A stretch of DNA of 64,000 bases from Thermobaculum terrenum ATCC BAA-798 (GTDB lineage: Bacteria; Chloroflexota; Chloroflexia; Thermobaculales; Thermobaculaceae), in contig NC_013525.1 in NCBI RefSeq assembly GCF_000025005.1, positions 124,001 through 188,000 on the forward strand, read 5' to 3'. The notes under the pieces were generated by a model, which saw nothing but the letters and a program-made list of their open reading frames with translations, was not told the DNA's origin and did not search any database. This document shows positions 25,220-34,120 of this stretch, in pieces (the stretch's first letter is position 1; each line of letters starts with the position of its first letter). The position numbers and the translations under genes are program-made.

Positions 25220-26176
25220 ATGAAAGCTCTGACTGTAACACTTAATGCAGCCATAGATATAACTTATGCTCTGCCTTACCTACAGCCAGGCGAGTCATTG
25301 CGCGTACACGAGAAGATCTACTCCCCTGGTGGTAAAGGCAACAATGTGGCCAAGATCCTAAATATTCTTGGTGATGATGTAATAGCCACAGGATTTGTAG
25401 GGGGATATACGGGTCAGTTCATAGAAGAGTCTTTGCAATCTATAGGCATAGTGCCCAAGTTTGTAAAAACCAGAGATGCTTCCAGACTGTGCATAGCAGT
25501 AATCGAGGAAGCAAACGGCCGGGTATCAGAGCTGCTGGAGCCAGGAGCAAATATTACCAGGGACGAATCTGACAAGCTCTTAGAGCTGGTTAAGCAACTG
25601 GCAACAGAGGTGGATACAGTAGTATTCTCGGGTAGCTTGCCCAAGGGAGTTCCAGACGACTACTACAGGATCCTGTTATCACAGCTCAAGGGCTTGAATG
25701 TGCAGACGGTTCTAGATACCAGTGGAGAATCCCTACGGTTGGGTATAAGAGGGAAGCCTAACATCATAAAGCCCAATAGAAAAGAGATACAAGATCTGAT
25801 GGGTAGAGATGCCCCAGTAAAAGAGATAATAGCTTTCTGCAGGCAAGAATTGCTAGCTAAGTACCTATCCACAGATGCAATAGTATTGCTAACGCTAGGG
25901 AAGGACGGTGCCATATTGCTAACAAAAGAGCTTGTGCTGCAAGCAATACCTCCTGATATAAAGGTAGTAAACCCAGTCGGGGCAGGTGACGCACTGCTAG
26001 CAGGTTTTTTGCATGCTCAGTCTGTATGGAAAGACCCTGATCTGATGCTAAAGTATGCTGTAGCGGTAGGGACAGCCTCAGCTCTACAAAAGACCGCAGG
26101 AAGTGTAAACCCGCAAGATATAGACCTAATAATGTCTCAGGTAAATGTTAGAACACTTTTATTAGGAGCAGAATAA
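25220..26176 (+). CDS. PfkB-family sugar-phosphate kinase (1-phosphofructokinase/tagatose-6-phosphate kinase type)
   Basis: A 318-residue kinase of the FruK/LacC/PfkB subgroup. The N-terminal TLNAAIDITYAL, PGGKGNNVAKIL near residue 38 and NPVGAGDALLAGF with the catalytic Asp in the C-terminal third are diagnostic. Members phosphorylate fructose-1-phosphate, tagatose-6-phosphate or fructose-6-phosphate; the sequence does not separate these. Its stop is followed directly by the GTG of the SIS gene. With a GH4 alpha-galactosidase-like enzyme and a SIS isomerase nearby, a tagatose-type route is a fair guess. Confidence 0.88.
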   Translation: MKALTVTLNAAIDITYALPYLQPGESLRVHEKIYSPGGKGNNVAKILNILGDDVIATGFVGGYTGQFIEESLQSIGIVPKFVKTRDASRLCIAVIEEANGRVSELLEPGANITRDESDKLLELVKQLATEVDTVVFSGSLPKGVPDDYYRILLSQLKGLNVQTVLDTSGESLRLGIRGKPNIIKPNRKEIQDLMGRDAPVKEIIAFCRQELLAKYLSTDAIVLLTLGKDGAILLTKELVLQAIPPDIKVVNPVGAGDALLAGFLHAQSVWKDPDLMLKYAVAVGTASALQKTAGSVNPQDIDLIMSQVNVRTLLLGAE

Positions 26177-27241
26177 GTGTTAGAAACAAGCACAGCACAC
26201 TCTCATACCTATAACGAGATCACTAATCAGCCCGTCTCCTGGAAGACAACCGTTGACGCAATATCTTCACAATGGGCCGAGTTGCAGCCTCAGCTGACGA
26301 TAACCCCGGATACTCATTATGTATTCGTAGGATGTGGCACATCTCTGTATATAGCTCAGAGTGCAGCTCAGTGTTTTCAGGAGATAACTGGCTATACATC
26401 ATTAGCTGTGCCCGGCTCCGAAGTGTTCCTGTCCGCCAAATCTACTGTACCTTCCAGATATCCGGTAATAGCTTTCATAATCTCTCGTTCTGGTACAACC
26501 ACCGAAGCATTACTTGCGGCTGACTATCTGGCTGCTAACAGATCAAACGTAACTACAATTGGGATAACCTGCAACAGTGATACTGAGCTTACCAAGAGGA
26601 CTAGATTTAGCATTCAACTTCCTCATGCACACGAGGAATCAGTAGTTATGACTCAATCATTCACCTCGATGCTGATAGCTTTGCAGTACGTAGCTGCATC
26701 CCTAGCAGGAGATCAGATGGTCATAGACCAGATCTCCTCCTTGAGCACCTACCTACAGAGAGACATCAGGAGTTTTGAATCCAAAGCACAGGAGCTAGGG
26801 GAGAATTTAAACCTAGATCATTTTGTGTATCTAGGGCTCGGCCCCAACTATGGCCTCGCTCAGGAGGGCAACCTAAAGCTTAAGGAGATGACCCAGGTCC
26901 ACTGCGAGGCTTACAATCCGCTGGAGTTCAGGCATGGTCCAATATCAACAGTAAGAGAAGGCTCTGCAATAATCCTGCTTGCCGGCAACAGAGAAAGAGA
27001 TTACGTACCGTCATTAGTAACTGATCTTAAGGAAGTAGGTGCTTTCGTCGCATCTTGCTCTCCTTATCCCATCGATGGATCTGATATGCACCTGCTCGTG
27101 GGGAAGGAGCTAACAGATGTACCCAGATGTGCGCTCTACATGCCATTCCTGCAATACCTGGCTTACTACAGGGCAGTTTCATTGGGATTAAATCCAGATC
27201 AGCCGAGAAACCTTTCGCAGGTAGTAAAACTGGATGAATAG
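26177..27241 (+). CDS. double-SIS sugar isomerase (AgaS/GlmS-isomerase type)
   Basis: A 354-residue protein with two SIS domains, like the isomerase half of GlmS but without the glutamine amidotransferase domain. VGCGTSLYIAQSAAQCF and SRSGTTTEALLA form the first phosphosugar site, and EFRHGPISTVREG is the characteristic loop of the second. Relatives deaminate or isomerise amino-sugar phosphates (AgaS, FrlB). GTG start directly after the preceding stop, with AGGAG eight bases upstream; it overlaps the next gene by 8 bases. An amino-sugar or galactosamine-like substrate is possible. Confidence 0.88.
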   Translation: MLETSTAHSHTYNEITNQPVSWKTTVDAISSQWAELQPQLTITPDTHYVFVGCGTSLYIAQSAAQCFQEITGYTSLAVPGSEVFLSAKSTVPSRYPVIAFIISRSGTTTEALLAADYLAANRSNVTTIGITCNSDTELTKRTRFSIQLPHAHEESVVMTQSFTSMLIALQYVAASLAGDQMVIDQISSLSTYLQRDIRSFESKAQELGENLNLDHFVYLGLGPNYGLAQEGNLKLKEMTQVHCEAYNPLEFRHGPISTVREGSAIILLAGNRERDYVPSLVTDLKEVGAFVASCSPYPIDGSDMHLLVGKELTDVPRCALYMPFLQYLAYYRAVSLGLNPDQPRNLSQVVKLDE

Positions 27242-28214
27242 TAAGCTCTCAAGGCCATTAGCAATAGTTGGTAATCTGAACGTCGATCTTTGGGTAAGAA
27301 CGGTTAGCCGTTTCCCTAGATGGGACGAAGAGCTCGTAGTTGATTCCGCCCAAATGGTTCTTGCAGGTACCGCCGGCTATATCATGCTCGCGGCAAAGGG
27401 GCTAGGAATCCCTACATTTACCATATCTACCATAGGAAATGACGCATTTGGGCGTTTTCTATTAGAAGAGATGAAGAATCACGGGCTATCCTGCGAAGGT
27501 GTGATCGTAATGGAAGGGGAAGAAACTTCCCTAGGGATCATATTCGTCGGGGACAAAGGGCAGAGGGGAATACTATCCACACTGGGAGCCCACAGCAAGA
27601 TGGACCTAACCTTAGTTAGAAGTCGTGACTCTCTTATATCTTCTTGTGAAGAGATCTTCCTCTGTGGTAACTATCTGTTACCTCTGATGTCCCCTTCGCA
27701 CATTCAAGATTTCGCTAAGGAGTTGCAAGAGCGAGGACAAATTGTATTCTTTGATCCTAGCTGGGATCCTAGTGGGTGGACAGATGTTACAAGGAAAAGT
27801 ACTTACTCCCTCTTACAACACGTAGATGTTTATTTACCCAACCAGGAGGAACTCCTACACCTTACAGCTAAGAATAGTTTAGATGAGGCATTACAAGAAA
27901 TACGACCCAGGATCGCAGGCGAAGCCGTTATCAAGATGGGAGAAAGAGGAGCTCTATATATAAACAAGAGCGAAGAGATCTATTTTGAAGGCTTTAGAGT
28001 TGAAGCTGTAAACACGGTGGGGGCAGGGGATGTTTTTGATCTAGGATACTTGTATGCTCGAAGGTGTGGTTGGCCGCCTTACCAAAGGTTACAGTTCGCG
28101 TGCGCTCTTGCCGCAATGGTCATATCACAACATAGAGACCGCCAATACCCGAAGCTATCAGAGGTGCTCAACTTTCTTCAAAAGAAAACTCATGATAACT
28201 TCTGGGACTTTTAG
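27234..28214 (+). CDS. PfkB-family carbohydrate kinase
   Basis: A 326-residue ribokinase-like kinase. It has VGNLNVDLWV at the N-terminus, GTAGYIMLAAKGLG in the sugar lid region, and NTVGAGDVFDLGYLYA with the catalytic Asp near residue 270. It differs from the first PfkB protein of the unit, so the two probably act on different intermediates, or one on the free sugar and one on the phosphate. The substrate is unknown. It is last in the unit, with the convergent HIT gene six bases away. Confidence 0.87.
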   Translation: MNSKLSRPLAIVGNLNVDLWVRTVSRFPRWDEELVVDSAQMVLAGTAGYIMLAAKGLGIPTFTISTIGNDAFGRFLLEEMKNHGLSCEGVIVMEGEETSLGIIFVGDKGQRGILSTLGAHSKMDLTLVRSRDSLISSCEEIFLCGNYLLPLMSPSHIQDFAKELQERGQIVFFDPSWDPSGWTDVTRKSTYSLLQHVDVYLPNQEELLHLTAKNSLDEALQEIRPRIAGEAVIKMGERGALYINKSEEIYFEGFRVEAVNTVGAGDVFDLGYLYARRCGWPPYQRLQFACALAAMVISQHRDRQYPKLSEVLNFLQKKTHDNFWDF

Positions 28215-28220
28215 GGAGTT

Positions 28221-28655
28221 TCAGTTTACAATCGCGTCTACCGCTTCCCTTATCTTCCTGGCTACTTCTTCCATAGCTGCTTCGTTCGGATACTTTTGCC
28301 TGGGCCAGAAGAAGCCTCTAAGCCCATCTCCTCTCCTTCTAGGAACGACGTGTACGTGCAGATGTGGAACGCTCTGGCTAATTTTGTTGTTTATTCCCAC
28401 GAAGGTCCCCTCAGCCTCCATCGCCTTAGGTATAGCCTCAGAAAGGGTTCTCACGGCTTTGAATAAAGGTAATACAAGATCGTTAGGCAGATCTGGCAGA
28501 GTAACATAATGCTTTCTAGGAATGACTAATACGTGCCCTGGGAAAACAGGCCTTATATCAAGAAATCCAAGGCAGAAATCATTAGCATACACTATCTTAG
28601 CATTGGATTCGCCACTGCTTATAAGACAGAATTTGCATTTGGTTTCTGTTCCCAT
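28221..28655 (-). CDS. HIT-family nucleotide hydrolase
   Basis: A 144-residue histidine-triad protein with HLHVHVVPRR near the C-terminus carrying the catalytic triad and an N-terminal CKFC pair typical of bacterial zinc-binding HIT proteins. HIT proteins of this branch hydrolyse nucleoside phosphoramidates or dinucleoside polyphosphates. The ATG at 28655 has GGAAG five bases upstream; a TTG at 28667 is in frame but overlaps the preceding gene. It is probably cotranscribed with the small helical protein upstream. Confidence 0.9.
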   Translation of the reverse strand: MGTETKCKFCLISSGESNAKIVYANDFCLGFLDIRPVFPGHVLVIPRKHYVTLPDLPNDLVLPLFKAVRTLSEAIPKAMEAEGTFVGINNKISQSVPHLHVHVVPRRRGDGLRGFFWPRQKYPNEAAMEEVARKIREAVDAIVN

Positions 28656-28657
28656 AA

Positions 28658-28885
28658 CTACTTCCAATTCTCGATAGTCTCTATCGCTTTGCGTGCAGTC
28701 TCTTTACAGTCCTCTGCATACTCTTCAGCATCATGTAACCTTTCTTGCAAGGCATCAAGATCAGTAAAGGACATCTCCCTACGCTGCCCTTCCTCAAGCT
28801 TCAGAAACACTGATTCCAAAATCCTAAAGGCTTCCATCAGTAGATCATGGGATCTTTCTACGCTTGCTATCAATTCTTCTGCCAT
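28658..28885 (-). CDS. small helical protein of unknown function
   Basis: A 75-residue acidic protein predicted to be two or three helices, with heptad-like spacing in AFRILESVFLKLEEGQRREM and LDALQERLHDAEEYAEDCKETARKAIETI. GGAGGT lies seven bases before the ATG at 28885; the longer TTG start at 28900 overlaps it. It lies two bases upstream of the HIT gene. I do not recognise a family; it could be a coiled-coil adaptor. Confidence 0.65.
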   Translation of the reverse strand: MAEELIASVERSHDLLMEAFRILESVFLKLEEGQRREMSFTDLDALQERLHDAEEYAEDCKETARKAIETIENWK

Positions 28886-29036
28886 TACATACACCTCCAA
28901 AATGCAGCAAATTTAGCAGTAACAGTACCACTGTAACAGGAGAAGTGGCAAATATCTTGCTTCTTCTAGGGTCACGAATAACTTGCGATCTGGAACTAGA
29001 AATGATTAGGGATGTAGCTTTAAGGGATAAGAAGCC

Positions 29037-30203
29037 ATGGGGATGGAACAAGACTACTTTCGAGAGGTGGCAAATACCGTAGTCAAAAAGATTGGTAGTC
29101 TGCTAGATCAACAAGTTATAGTGGCAGATGATCGGGGCTGGGTAATAGCTAGTACGGACAGAAGATTTATGGGGAAGAATCTCGATACTAGTCCCAGCCG
29201 CCGTATGCTTCACCAACTTAGAGTGCCGATAAAAATAAGAGATAAGTGCGGGCAGTTGATGATTATCGAGTCCAACAAGCCTTCTGTGCCTCCAAGGATG
29301 GCGGAGGCTCTCGTGGAGATGGTGATCAATCAGATAATGCTGGTTGAAAGCCTTCCAAACCAATCCGATCTGAAGAACAAGCTGATATATGATCTTCTGC
29401 ATGGTAATTCTAGCGATGAGACCTCAATAATCAGGCAGGCTCAAATCTTGGGAATGGACTTAAACTTGCCACGAGCTGTGCTGCTGATAGATGCTTCCAA
29501 ATACATCCTGGGGGGAGATGATAGACAATTACAGCAAAAGGTGAACACTATAATAAGGAGCATTGTAGACTTCTTTATGTTGCCCTCGGATACGATATGC
29601 GGCTATATAGGCGAGGGGGAAGTCGTAGTGCTCAAAGCCAGTAGCTCAAGGGACCTTGCCAACTGGTTGCGACCGAAAGAGAAACTAGATACTAGTCCTT
29701 CTTCATGGGCAAATTTGGCGGCCTTAAAGAGGGCGGCTAACGCATTATTGTCTAAGTTACGATCTGAGACAAAGCAACCCATTACTATAGGGATCGGAAG
29801 ATACCATCCTGGTATACTGGGGCTCACTGCTTCCTATCAGGATGCTCGCGCAGCGCTCTCGCTTGGGCTTAAGTTCTATGGTCCTAACAAGGTCCACTGT
29901 CTGGACAGCCTTGGCATACCAGCATTTGTCGGCATATCAGATGAACGCACAAAGAATGATTTGGCTACACATCTACTTAAGCCTCTTGAGAAATACCCAG
30001 AGCTGATGCAAACTCTCGAGGTATTCTTTGATGAGAATTGTTGTCCCACAAGTGCATCTAAAAAACTCTGCATACACAGAAATACCTTAACTTATCGCCT
30101 CGATAAGATAGCCTCCTTGACAGGGCTTGACCCTCGTGACTTTGATAGCGCTGTCCAGCTGAGGCTTGCACTCACCCTCAAGGCTTCCAGCAGAAACGAA
30201 TAG
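29037..30203 (+). CDS. PucR/CdaR-type transcriptional regulator
   Basis: A 388-residue regulator of the sugar-diacid CdaR/PucR group. The N-terminal domain (residues about 1-110) contains QQVIVADDRGWVIAS, a putative diacid-recognition sensor. A middle GGDEF-like region follows, and the C-terminal helix-turn-helix lies within ASKKLCIHRNTLTYRLDKI near residues 341-359. Such regulators usually activate uptake or use of sugar acids, glycerate or purines. An ATG at 29043 is equally possible. It lies just upstream of the heptose cluster, and may control it or the adjacent sugar unit. Confidence 0.88.
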   Translation: MGMEQDYFREVANTVVKKIGSLLDQQVIVADDRGWVIASTDRRFMGKNLDTSPSRRMLHQLRVPIKIRDKCGQLMIIESNKPSVPPRMAEALVEMVINQIMLVESLPNQSDLKNKLIYDLLHGNSSDETSIIRQAQILGMDLNLPRAVLLIDASKYILGGDDRQLQQKVNTIIRSIVDFFMLPSDTICGYIGEGEVVVLKASSSRDLANWLRPKEKLDTSPSSWANLAALKRAANALLSKLRSETKQPITIGIGRYHPGILGLTASYQDARAALSLGLKFYGPNKVHCLDSLGIPAFVGISDERTKNDLATHLLKPLEKYPELMQTLEVFFDENCCPTSASKKLCIHRNTLTYRLDKIASLTGLDPRDFDSAVQLRLALTLKASSRNE

Positions 30204-30255
30204 AAGCACCATTATGCATTCGCACAAAGCATTCTAATATGCATCTTGATACTCT

Positions 30256-30267
30256 GTGCATATGCAC
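30256..30267. promoter_or_regulatory. putative operator upstream of heptose cluster
   Basis: GTGCATATGCAC palindrome in the 113-base gap between the PucR-type regulator and gmhA. GCATTC and ATGCAT elements recur at 30214-30245. It is a candidate binding site for the adjacent regulator; binding is inferred only from position and symmetry. Confidence 0.35.
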
Positions 30268-30316
30268 GATGCAGTAATACATCTGTACCTACTAGGATTA
30301 TCAGCAGGAGACAGGA

Positions 30317-30913
30317 ATGACCATAAGTATCAATAACTTACTCCAGAAAAGACAGGAAAAACTAAATGTGGCCATAAACCAGCTCATTAGAGATTCAGAG
30401 TTGCTAGAGAGCGTGGCCAACACACTAATCCAAAGCTTGTGTTCGAATAAGAAGATCCTGATATGTGGGAATGGTGGAAGCGCCGCGCAAGCACAGCACA
30501 TGGCAGGAGAGCTGATCGGGCGTTTCAAGAAGAACAGGGCTCCTATAGCAGCCTTAGCCTTGGGCACTGATATGGCTACGACTACGGCTATAGCTAATGA
30601 CTTTGGATATGAAGAAGTATTCCTGCGACAGGTCGATGCTTTAGGCAATGATGGAGATGTGCTGTTGATCCTTAGCACCAGTGGAAATTCGCCTAATGTG
30701 CTTGCAGCTGTTAATACGGCCCGCAGGAAAGGGCTCAAAACAGTGGCATTTACAGGCAAGAAGCCTAGCAAGGTAGAGGATCTGGCAGACATTGTAGTAC
30801 GCTTCCCAGCCGAAGAGACAGACGTCATACAGGAACTACACTTACTAGCCATACACATTCTATGCGAGGTTGTAGAAGAGCACTTATCCAAAGAGGTGGT
30901 TGATGGGCAATAA
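30317..30913 (+). CDS. gmhA: phosphoheptose isomerase, copy 1
   Basis: A 198-residue single-SIS enzyme converting sedoheptulose-7-phosphate to D-glycero-D-manno-heptose-7-phosphate. GNGGSAAQAQHMAGELIGRF near residue 52 and STSGNSPNVLAA near 118 form the phosphate and sugar site, and the helix with ELHLLAIH supplies catalytic and zinc-site residues. It is the first gene of the heptose cluster and overlaps gmhB by 11 bases. A second gmhA-like gene closes the cluster. Confidence 0.92.
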   Translation: MTISINNLLQKRQEKLNVAINQLIRDSELLESVANTLIQSLCSNKKILICGNGGSAAQAQHMAGELIGRFKKNRAPIAALALGTDMATTTAIANDFGYEEVFLRQVDALGNDGDVLLILSTSGNSPNVLAAVNTARRKGLKTVAFTGKKPSKVEDLADIVVRFPAEETDVIQELHLLAIHILCEVVEEHLSKEVVDGQ

Positions 30914-31517
30914 AGCAGTATTTCTAGACCGTGATGGCACGCTAGTACATCCAAGACATTATCCTTCCAGAGCAGAGGACCTAGTACTCTACCGAGGCTT
31001 GCCGGAAGAGATGCGAATCCTACAGCAAATGGGATTCAAACTAGTTGTAATCACCAACCAAGGAGGCATAGCTCATGGCTACTTCACGGAGCGGGACCTA
31101 GAACTCATGCACACTAGCCTCCAAGATCAGCTCTCTGAGTTTGGAGTGCGTATAGATGCTTTCTACTACTGTCCGCACCATCCAGAGGGAAACTTAGCCC
31201 ATCTGGCTTGTGAATGCGAATGCAGGAAACCAAAACCAGGAATGATATTGCAGGCCGCCAAAGATATGAATTTGGACCTGTCGTCGTCATGGATGGTAGG
31301 CGACATACTCAACGATGTAGAGGCGGGCAGAAAAGCTGGCTGCAAGACTATCTTGGTAGACCTCGGTACTGAGTCTAAGCCTAGCAGTCCGGATAGAACT
31401 CCTGATTATGTCGCAAGAACCACAAAGCATGCCCTCCAGATCATCCAAAGCCTGGAGGGGCAAAGAAAAGACGTCGATCTTGACTACATTCCTTCTTCCT
31501 GGAAGGCAGCTGTGTAG
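30903..31517 (+). CDS. gmhB: D-glycero-D-manno-heptose-1,7-bisphosphate 7-phosphatase
   Basis: A 204-residue HAD-superfamily phosphatase. The nucleophile motif FLDRDGTL is near residue 7 and TNQGGIAHGYF near 50. The zinc site CPHHPEGNLAHLACECECRKP is the specific GmhB feature, and GDILNDVEAG gives the C-terminal acid motif. It removes the C7 phosphate from the heptose bisphosphate made by HldE-type or HddA-type kinases. The ATG at 30903 follows GAGGTGG and overlaps gmhA. Confidence 0.93.
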   Translation: MGNKAVFLDRDGTLVHPRHYPSRAEDLVLYRGLPEEMRILQQMGFKLVVITNQGGIAHGYFTERDLELMHTSLQDQLSEFGVRIDAFYYCPHHPEGNLAHLACECECRKPKPGMILQAAKDMNLDLSSSWMVGDILNDVEAGRKAGCKTILVDLGTESKPSSPDRTPDYVARTTKHALQIIQSLEGQRKDVDLDYIPSSWKAAV

Positions 31518-31544
31518 CCCGAGAGTCCAGCAAGGAGCTCCAAG

Positions 31545-33032
31545 ATGCTGAAAGTAGACATTGTAAACAACTTCCATAAAGTTAGGGCGCTGGTAATTGG
31601 AGACGCGATGCTCGACAGCTACCTAGAGGGCACAGCAAGCAGGCTATGTTCCGAGGGCCCAGTGCCGGTAGTAACTAAAAGTGGAGAGGAAAGGGTCCCT
31701 GGGGGAGCTGCCAATACTGCTTCAAACCTCAGAGCTCTTGGAGCGCAGGTTATGTTTCTAGGATTTGTGGGCAGAGACGCAAATGCTGCCTACCTCAGGA
31801 CTGCCCTTAGAAGATACGACATCGACGATGGGTGGCTGGTAGAGGACCCTAATATTTCCACCATACACAAGATGAGGATATTAGCAGACGAGCAGTACGT
31901 GGTCAGGTTCGACGAGGGCGACACGACCAATTACTCGAAATCCTCCAGGGAGGAGCTACTATACAAGTTGGAGCAAGCACTAACGAAGTGCGACGTAATT
32001 GTAGTATCAGACTACAGCTATGGAGCTGTATCTGAAGATGTAACATCAGTAATAAAGGACTTTCGCAGGACCCAAGATATACCCCTCCTGGTCGATTCCA
32101 AGAACATTATTTCATACGGCAAGGCTAGCGCGACCTTGATAACGCCCAACCATCATGAAGCTCGAGCTGCTGTTGGTCGACCAGCAAGTATCAAGCCTCC
32201 TGATATTGAGGAAATGATGGGTATAGGCAAACAACTCCTTGACTGCATGGATTGTCAATTTATAGCCATCACAATGGCCAGCGAGGGAGTACTACTGTTG
32301 GGGCAAAAAGCCGAACCTCTCCATATACCGGCCTACCCTATTCCCAAAGCCAGCGTTGCTGGTGCAGGGGATTCTTTCCTGGCAGCAACAGCTTTGTCGC
32401 TTGCTGTAGGGGCTGATATTGCAGAGGCTACTCGCATAGGGGTCGAGAACGCTAGGCTGGCTGTGCTCAAGCGGAGGACTGCCGTAGTAGAACATAGAGA
32501 ACTCCTCCTTAGGATGAGCACTCTAGATAGACAAAGCGACCAGCCATATGAATCTCTTATCGCAGAGCTGGAGGCAGCACGTAGAGAAGGCAAAGTCATA
32601 GTTATGGTCAATGGGGTTTTCGACCTGCTCCACGCTGGACATGTAAACCTGCTTAGGAAAGCCAAAGAGCTTGGTGATCTATTGGTAGTAGCCATCAACT
32701 CCGATAAAAGCGCTCGCAGACTCAAAGGTCCTAACAGGCCAATAAACGATGAAAGACACCGGCTGGAGCTTGTAGCTTCGCTAGAGCCAGTAGACCATGT
32801 AGTGCTCTTCGACGAGGACACCCCTATACAACTGATCAAGACGATTAGGCCTCATGTGCTTGTCAAAGGGGCGGACTACGAGGGACAGGAGATTCCAGAA
32901 GCTCCAATACTTCAGGATATAGGTACTAAGCTTGTTTTAGTTCCTCTCACGGAAAATTACAGTACATCCAGCTTGATAGAAAGAATCCTCAGTTCTGCTC
33001 CCAATCAACAACTAACAAGCGAGGTCATGTAG
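31545..33032 (+). CDS. hldE: bifunctional heptose-7-phosphate kinase / heptose-1-phosphate adenylyltransferase
   Basis: A 495-residue fusion enzyme. The N-terminal ribokinase-like domain (about 1-325) has VIGDAMLDSYLEG, VPGGAANTASNLRALG and VAGAGDSFLAATA. The C-terminal nucleotidyltransferase domain (about 350-490) has the HxGH-type NGVFDLLHAGHVNLL and the NSDKSARRLKG loop. It makes ADP-D-glycero-beta-D-manno-heptose together with GmhA and GmhB. The epimerase HldD that gives ADP-L-glycero-heptose is not in the window. The three following GT9 genes are the obvious users. Confidence 0.95.
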   Translation: MLKVDIVNNFHKVRALVIGDAMLDSYLEGTASRLCSEGPVPVVTKSGEERVPGGAANTASNLRALGAQVMFLGFVGRDANAAYLRTALRRYDIDDGWLVEDPNISTIHKMRILADEQYVVRFDEGDTTNYSKSSREELLYKLEQALTKCDVIVVSDYSYGAVSEDVTSVIKDFRRTQDIPLLVDSKNIISYGKASATLITPNHHEARAAVGRPASIKPPDIEEMMGIGKQLLDCMDCQFIAITMASEGVLLLGQKAEPLHIPAYPIPKASVAGAGDSFLAATALSLAVGADIAEATRIGVENARLAVLKRRTAVVEHRELLLRMSTLDRQSDQPYESLIAELEAARREGKVIVMVNGVFDLLHAGHVNLLRKAKELGDLLVVAINSDKSARRLKGPNRPINDERHRLELVASLEPVDHVVLFDEDTPIQLIKTIRPHVLVKGADYEGQEIPEAPILQDIGTKLVLVPLTENYSTSSLIERILSSAPNQQLTSEVM

Positions 33033-33034
33033 AC

Positions 33035-34120
33035 GTGAGTATAGATTGGCTTCAAGCCAAGAGAATACTAATCGTGAGGCTGGATAACCTTGGAGATGTG
33101 GTCCTGGCCACTCCTGCGATAAGAGCGATCAAGGAAACTTTACCTGAATGTCAAATTACTCTCCTGGCCAGCCCAGTAGGAGCACAGGTAGCCGAAGTCA
33201 ACCCAGATATAGATTCCGTGATCATCTATAGCGCACCATGGATGGACCCCTGGCAGAGACTACCTCAAGACAGTGCACGAGAGATGAAGATAATAGAGCA
33301 GATAAGAAACCACAAGTTCGATGGAGCGATAATCTTCACCTCTTATCATCAAAGCCCTTTGCCTGCTGCCTACTTGTGCTACCTGGCAGATGTACCCCTC
33401 AGGCTCGGATCCACTAGCGACGGGGCAGGGTCCCTGCTCACTACCAGGCATAAGCCACCAACAACGCTTATACACGAGGTGGAGAGAGGACTCGAGCTTG
33501 TATCAGCCGTAGGATTTTCGGGCACCCAAGATGATCTGGTAATAGAAGTTCCCTCTGCATTTAGACGTGCAGTCCGTGGATGGCTTGAAGATATGTCGAT
33601 AAAGTCTCCAGAATCACCACTCGTAGTGATTCATCCAGGCTGCAGTATGCCTGCACGCACGTACCCATGGCAGTCCTATGCGCAAGTAGCTGATCTCATC
33701 AAGATTGAGATGGGAGCAGAAGTTGTCTTTACTGGAGCAGAAACAGAGCTGGACTTGCTTACACATATCAAGAGCCGCATGGCAACAGAACCTAAGCTCT
33801 TCTATGGCAGAAGTCTGCCTGAACTTTGTGCATTGATCGAACATGCAGATCTGGTCATTACCAACAATACTGGACCGATGCACTTAGCAGCGGCTCTAAA
33901 GACACCTGTAGTAGCCCTATTCGCATTGACCAACCCTCCAGAGCAGTGGCGTCCTTGGAAAGTTCCTCATAAGCTTCTATTCCACGAGGTTGACTGTCGC
34001 ATCTGCTACTCTCGCATATGTCCCTTTGAGCATGAGTGTCTCGCCCCGGTGTCGCCTCAAGAAGTACTACAGGCTTCGATAGATCTGCTACAAGGGTCAG
34101 CCCAAAGGAGGATCGCATGA
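33035..34120 (+). CDS. GT9 family glycosyltransferase (heptosyltransferase-like), copy 1
   Basis: A 361-residue GT-B fold transferase of family 9, the ADP-heptose:LPS heptosyltransferase family. RLDNLGDVVLATPAIRAIK is the N-terminal signature and NNTGPMHLAAALKTPVVALF the nucleotide-sugar site. Four cysteines near the C-terminus (CRICYSRICPFEHECL) recur in the next gene. GTG start two bases after hldE, with GAGGT upstream; its stop overlaps the next start as ATGA. The acceptor is unknown, and a lipid A core is unlikely if the organism lacks an outer membrane. Confidence 0.9.
   Translation: MSIDWLQAKRILIVRLDNLGDVVLATPAIRAIKETLPECQITLLASPVGAQVAEVNPDIDSVIIYSAPWMDPWQRLPQDSAREMKIIEQIRNHKFDGAIIFTSYHQSPLPAAYLCYLADVPLRLGSTSDGAGSLLTTRHKPPTTLIHEVERGLELVSAVGFSGTQDDLVIEVPSAFRRAVRGWLEDMSIKSPESPLVVIHPGCSMPARTYPWQSYAQVADLIKIEMGAEVVFTGAETELDLLTHIKSRMATEPKLFYGRSLPELCALIEHADLVITNNTGPMHLAAALKTPVVALFALTNPPEQWRPWKVPHKLLFHEVDCRICYSRICPFEHECLAPVSPQEVLQASIDLLQGSAQRRIA

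Noticed and set aside
30301-30954. 217-codon frame opposite gmhA
   Set aside because: Antisense to a clear phosphoheptose isomerase, Ser/Cys-rich, no motif.
32333-32839. 168-codon frame opposite hldE
   Set aside because: Antisense to the conserved kinase and nucleotidyltransferase domains; Ser/Leu-rich shadow.
34036-34116. Upstream extension of the second GT9 gene
   Set aside because: It overlaps the end of the first GT9 gene in another frame and lacks GT9 features; AGGAGG and ATG at 34117 define the start.
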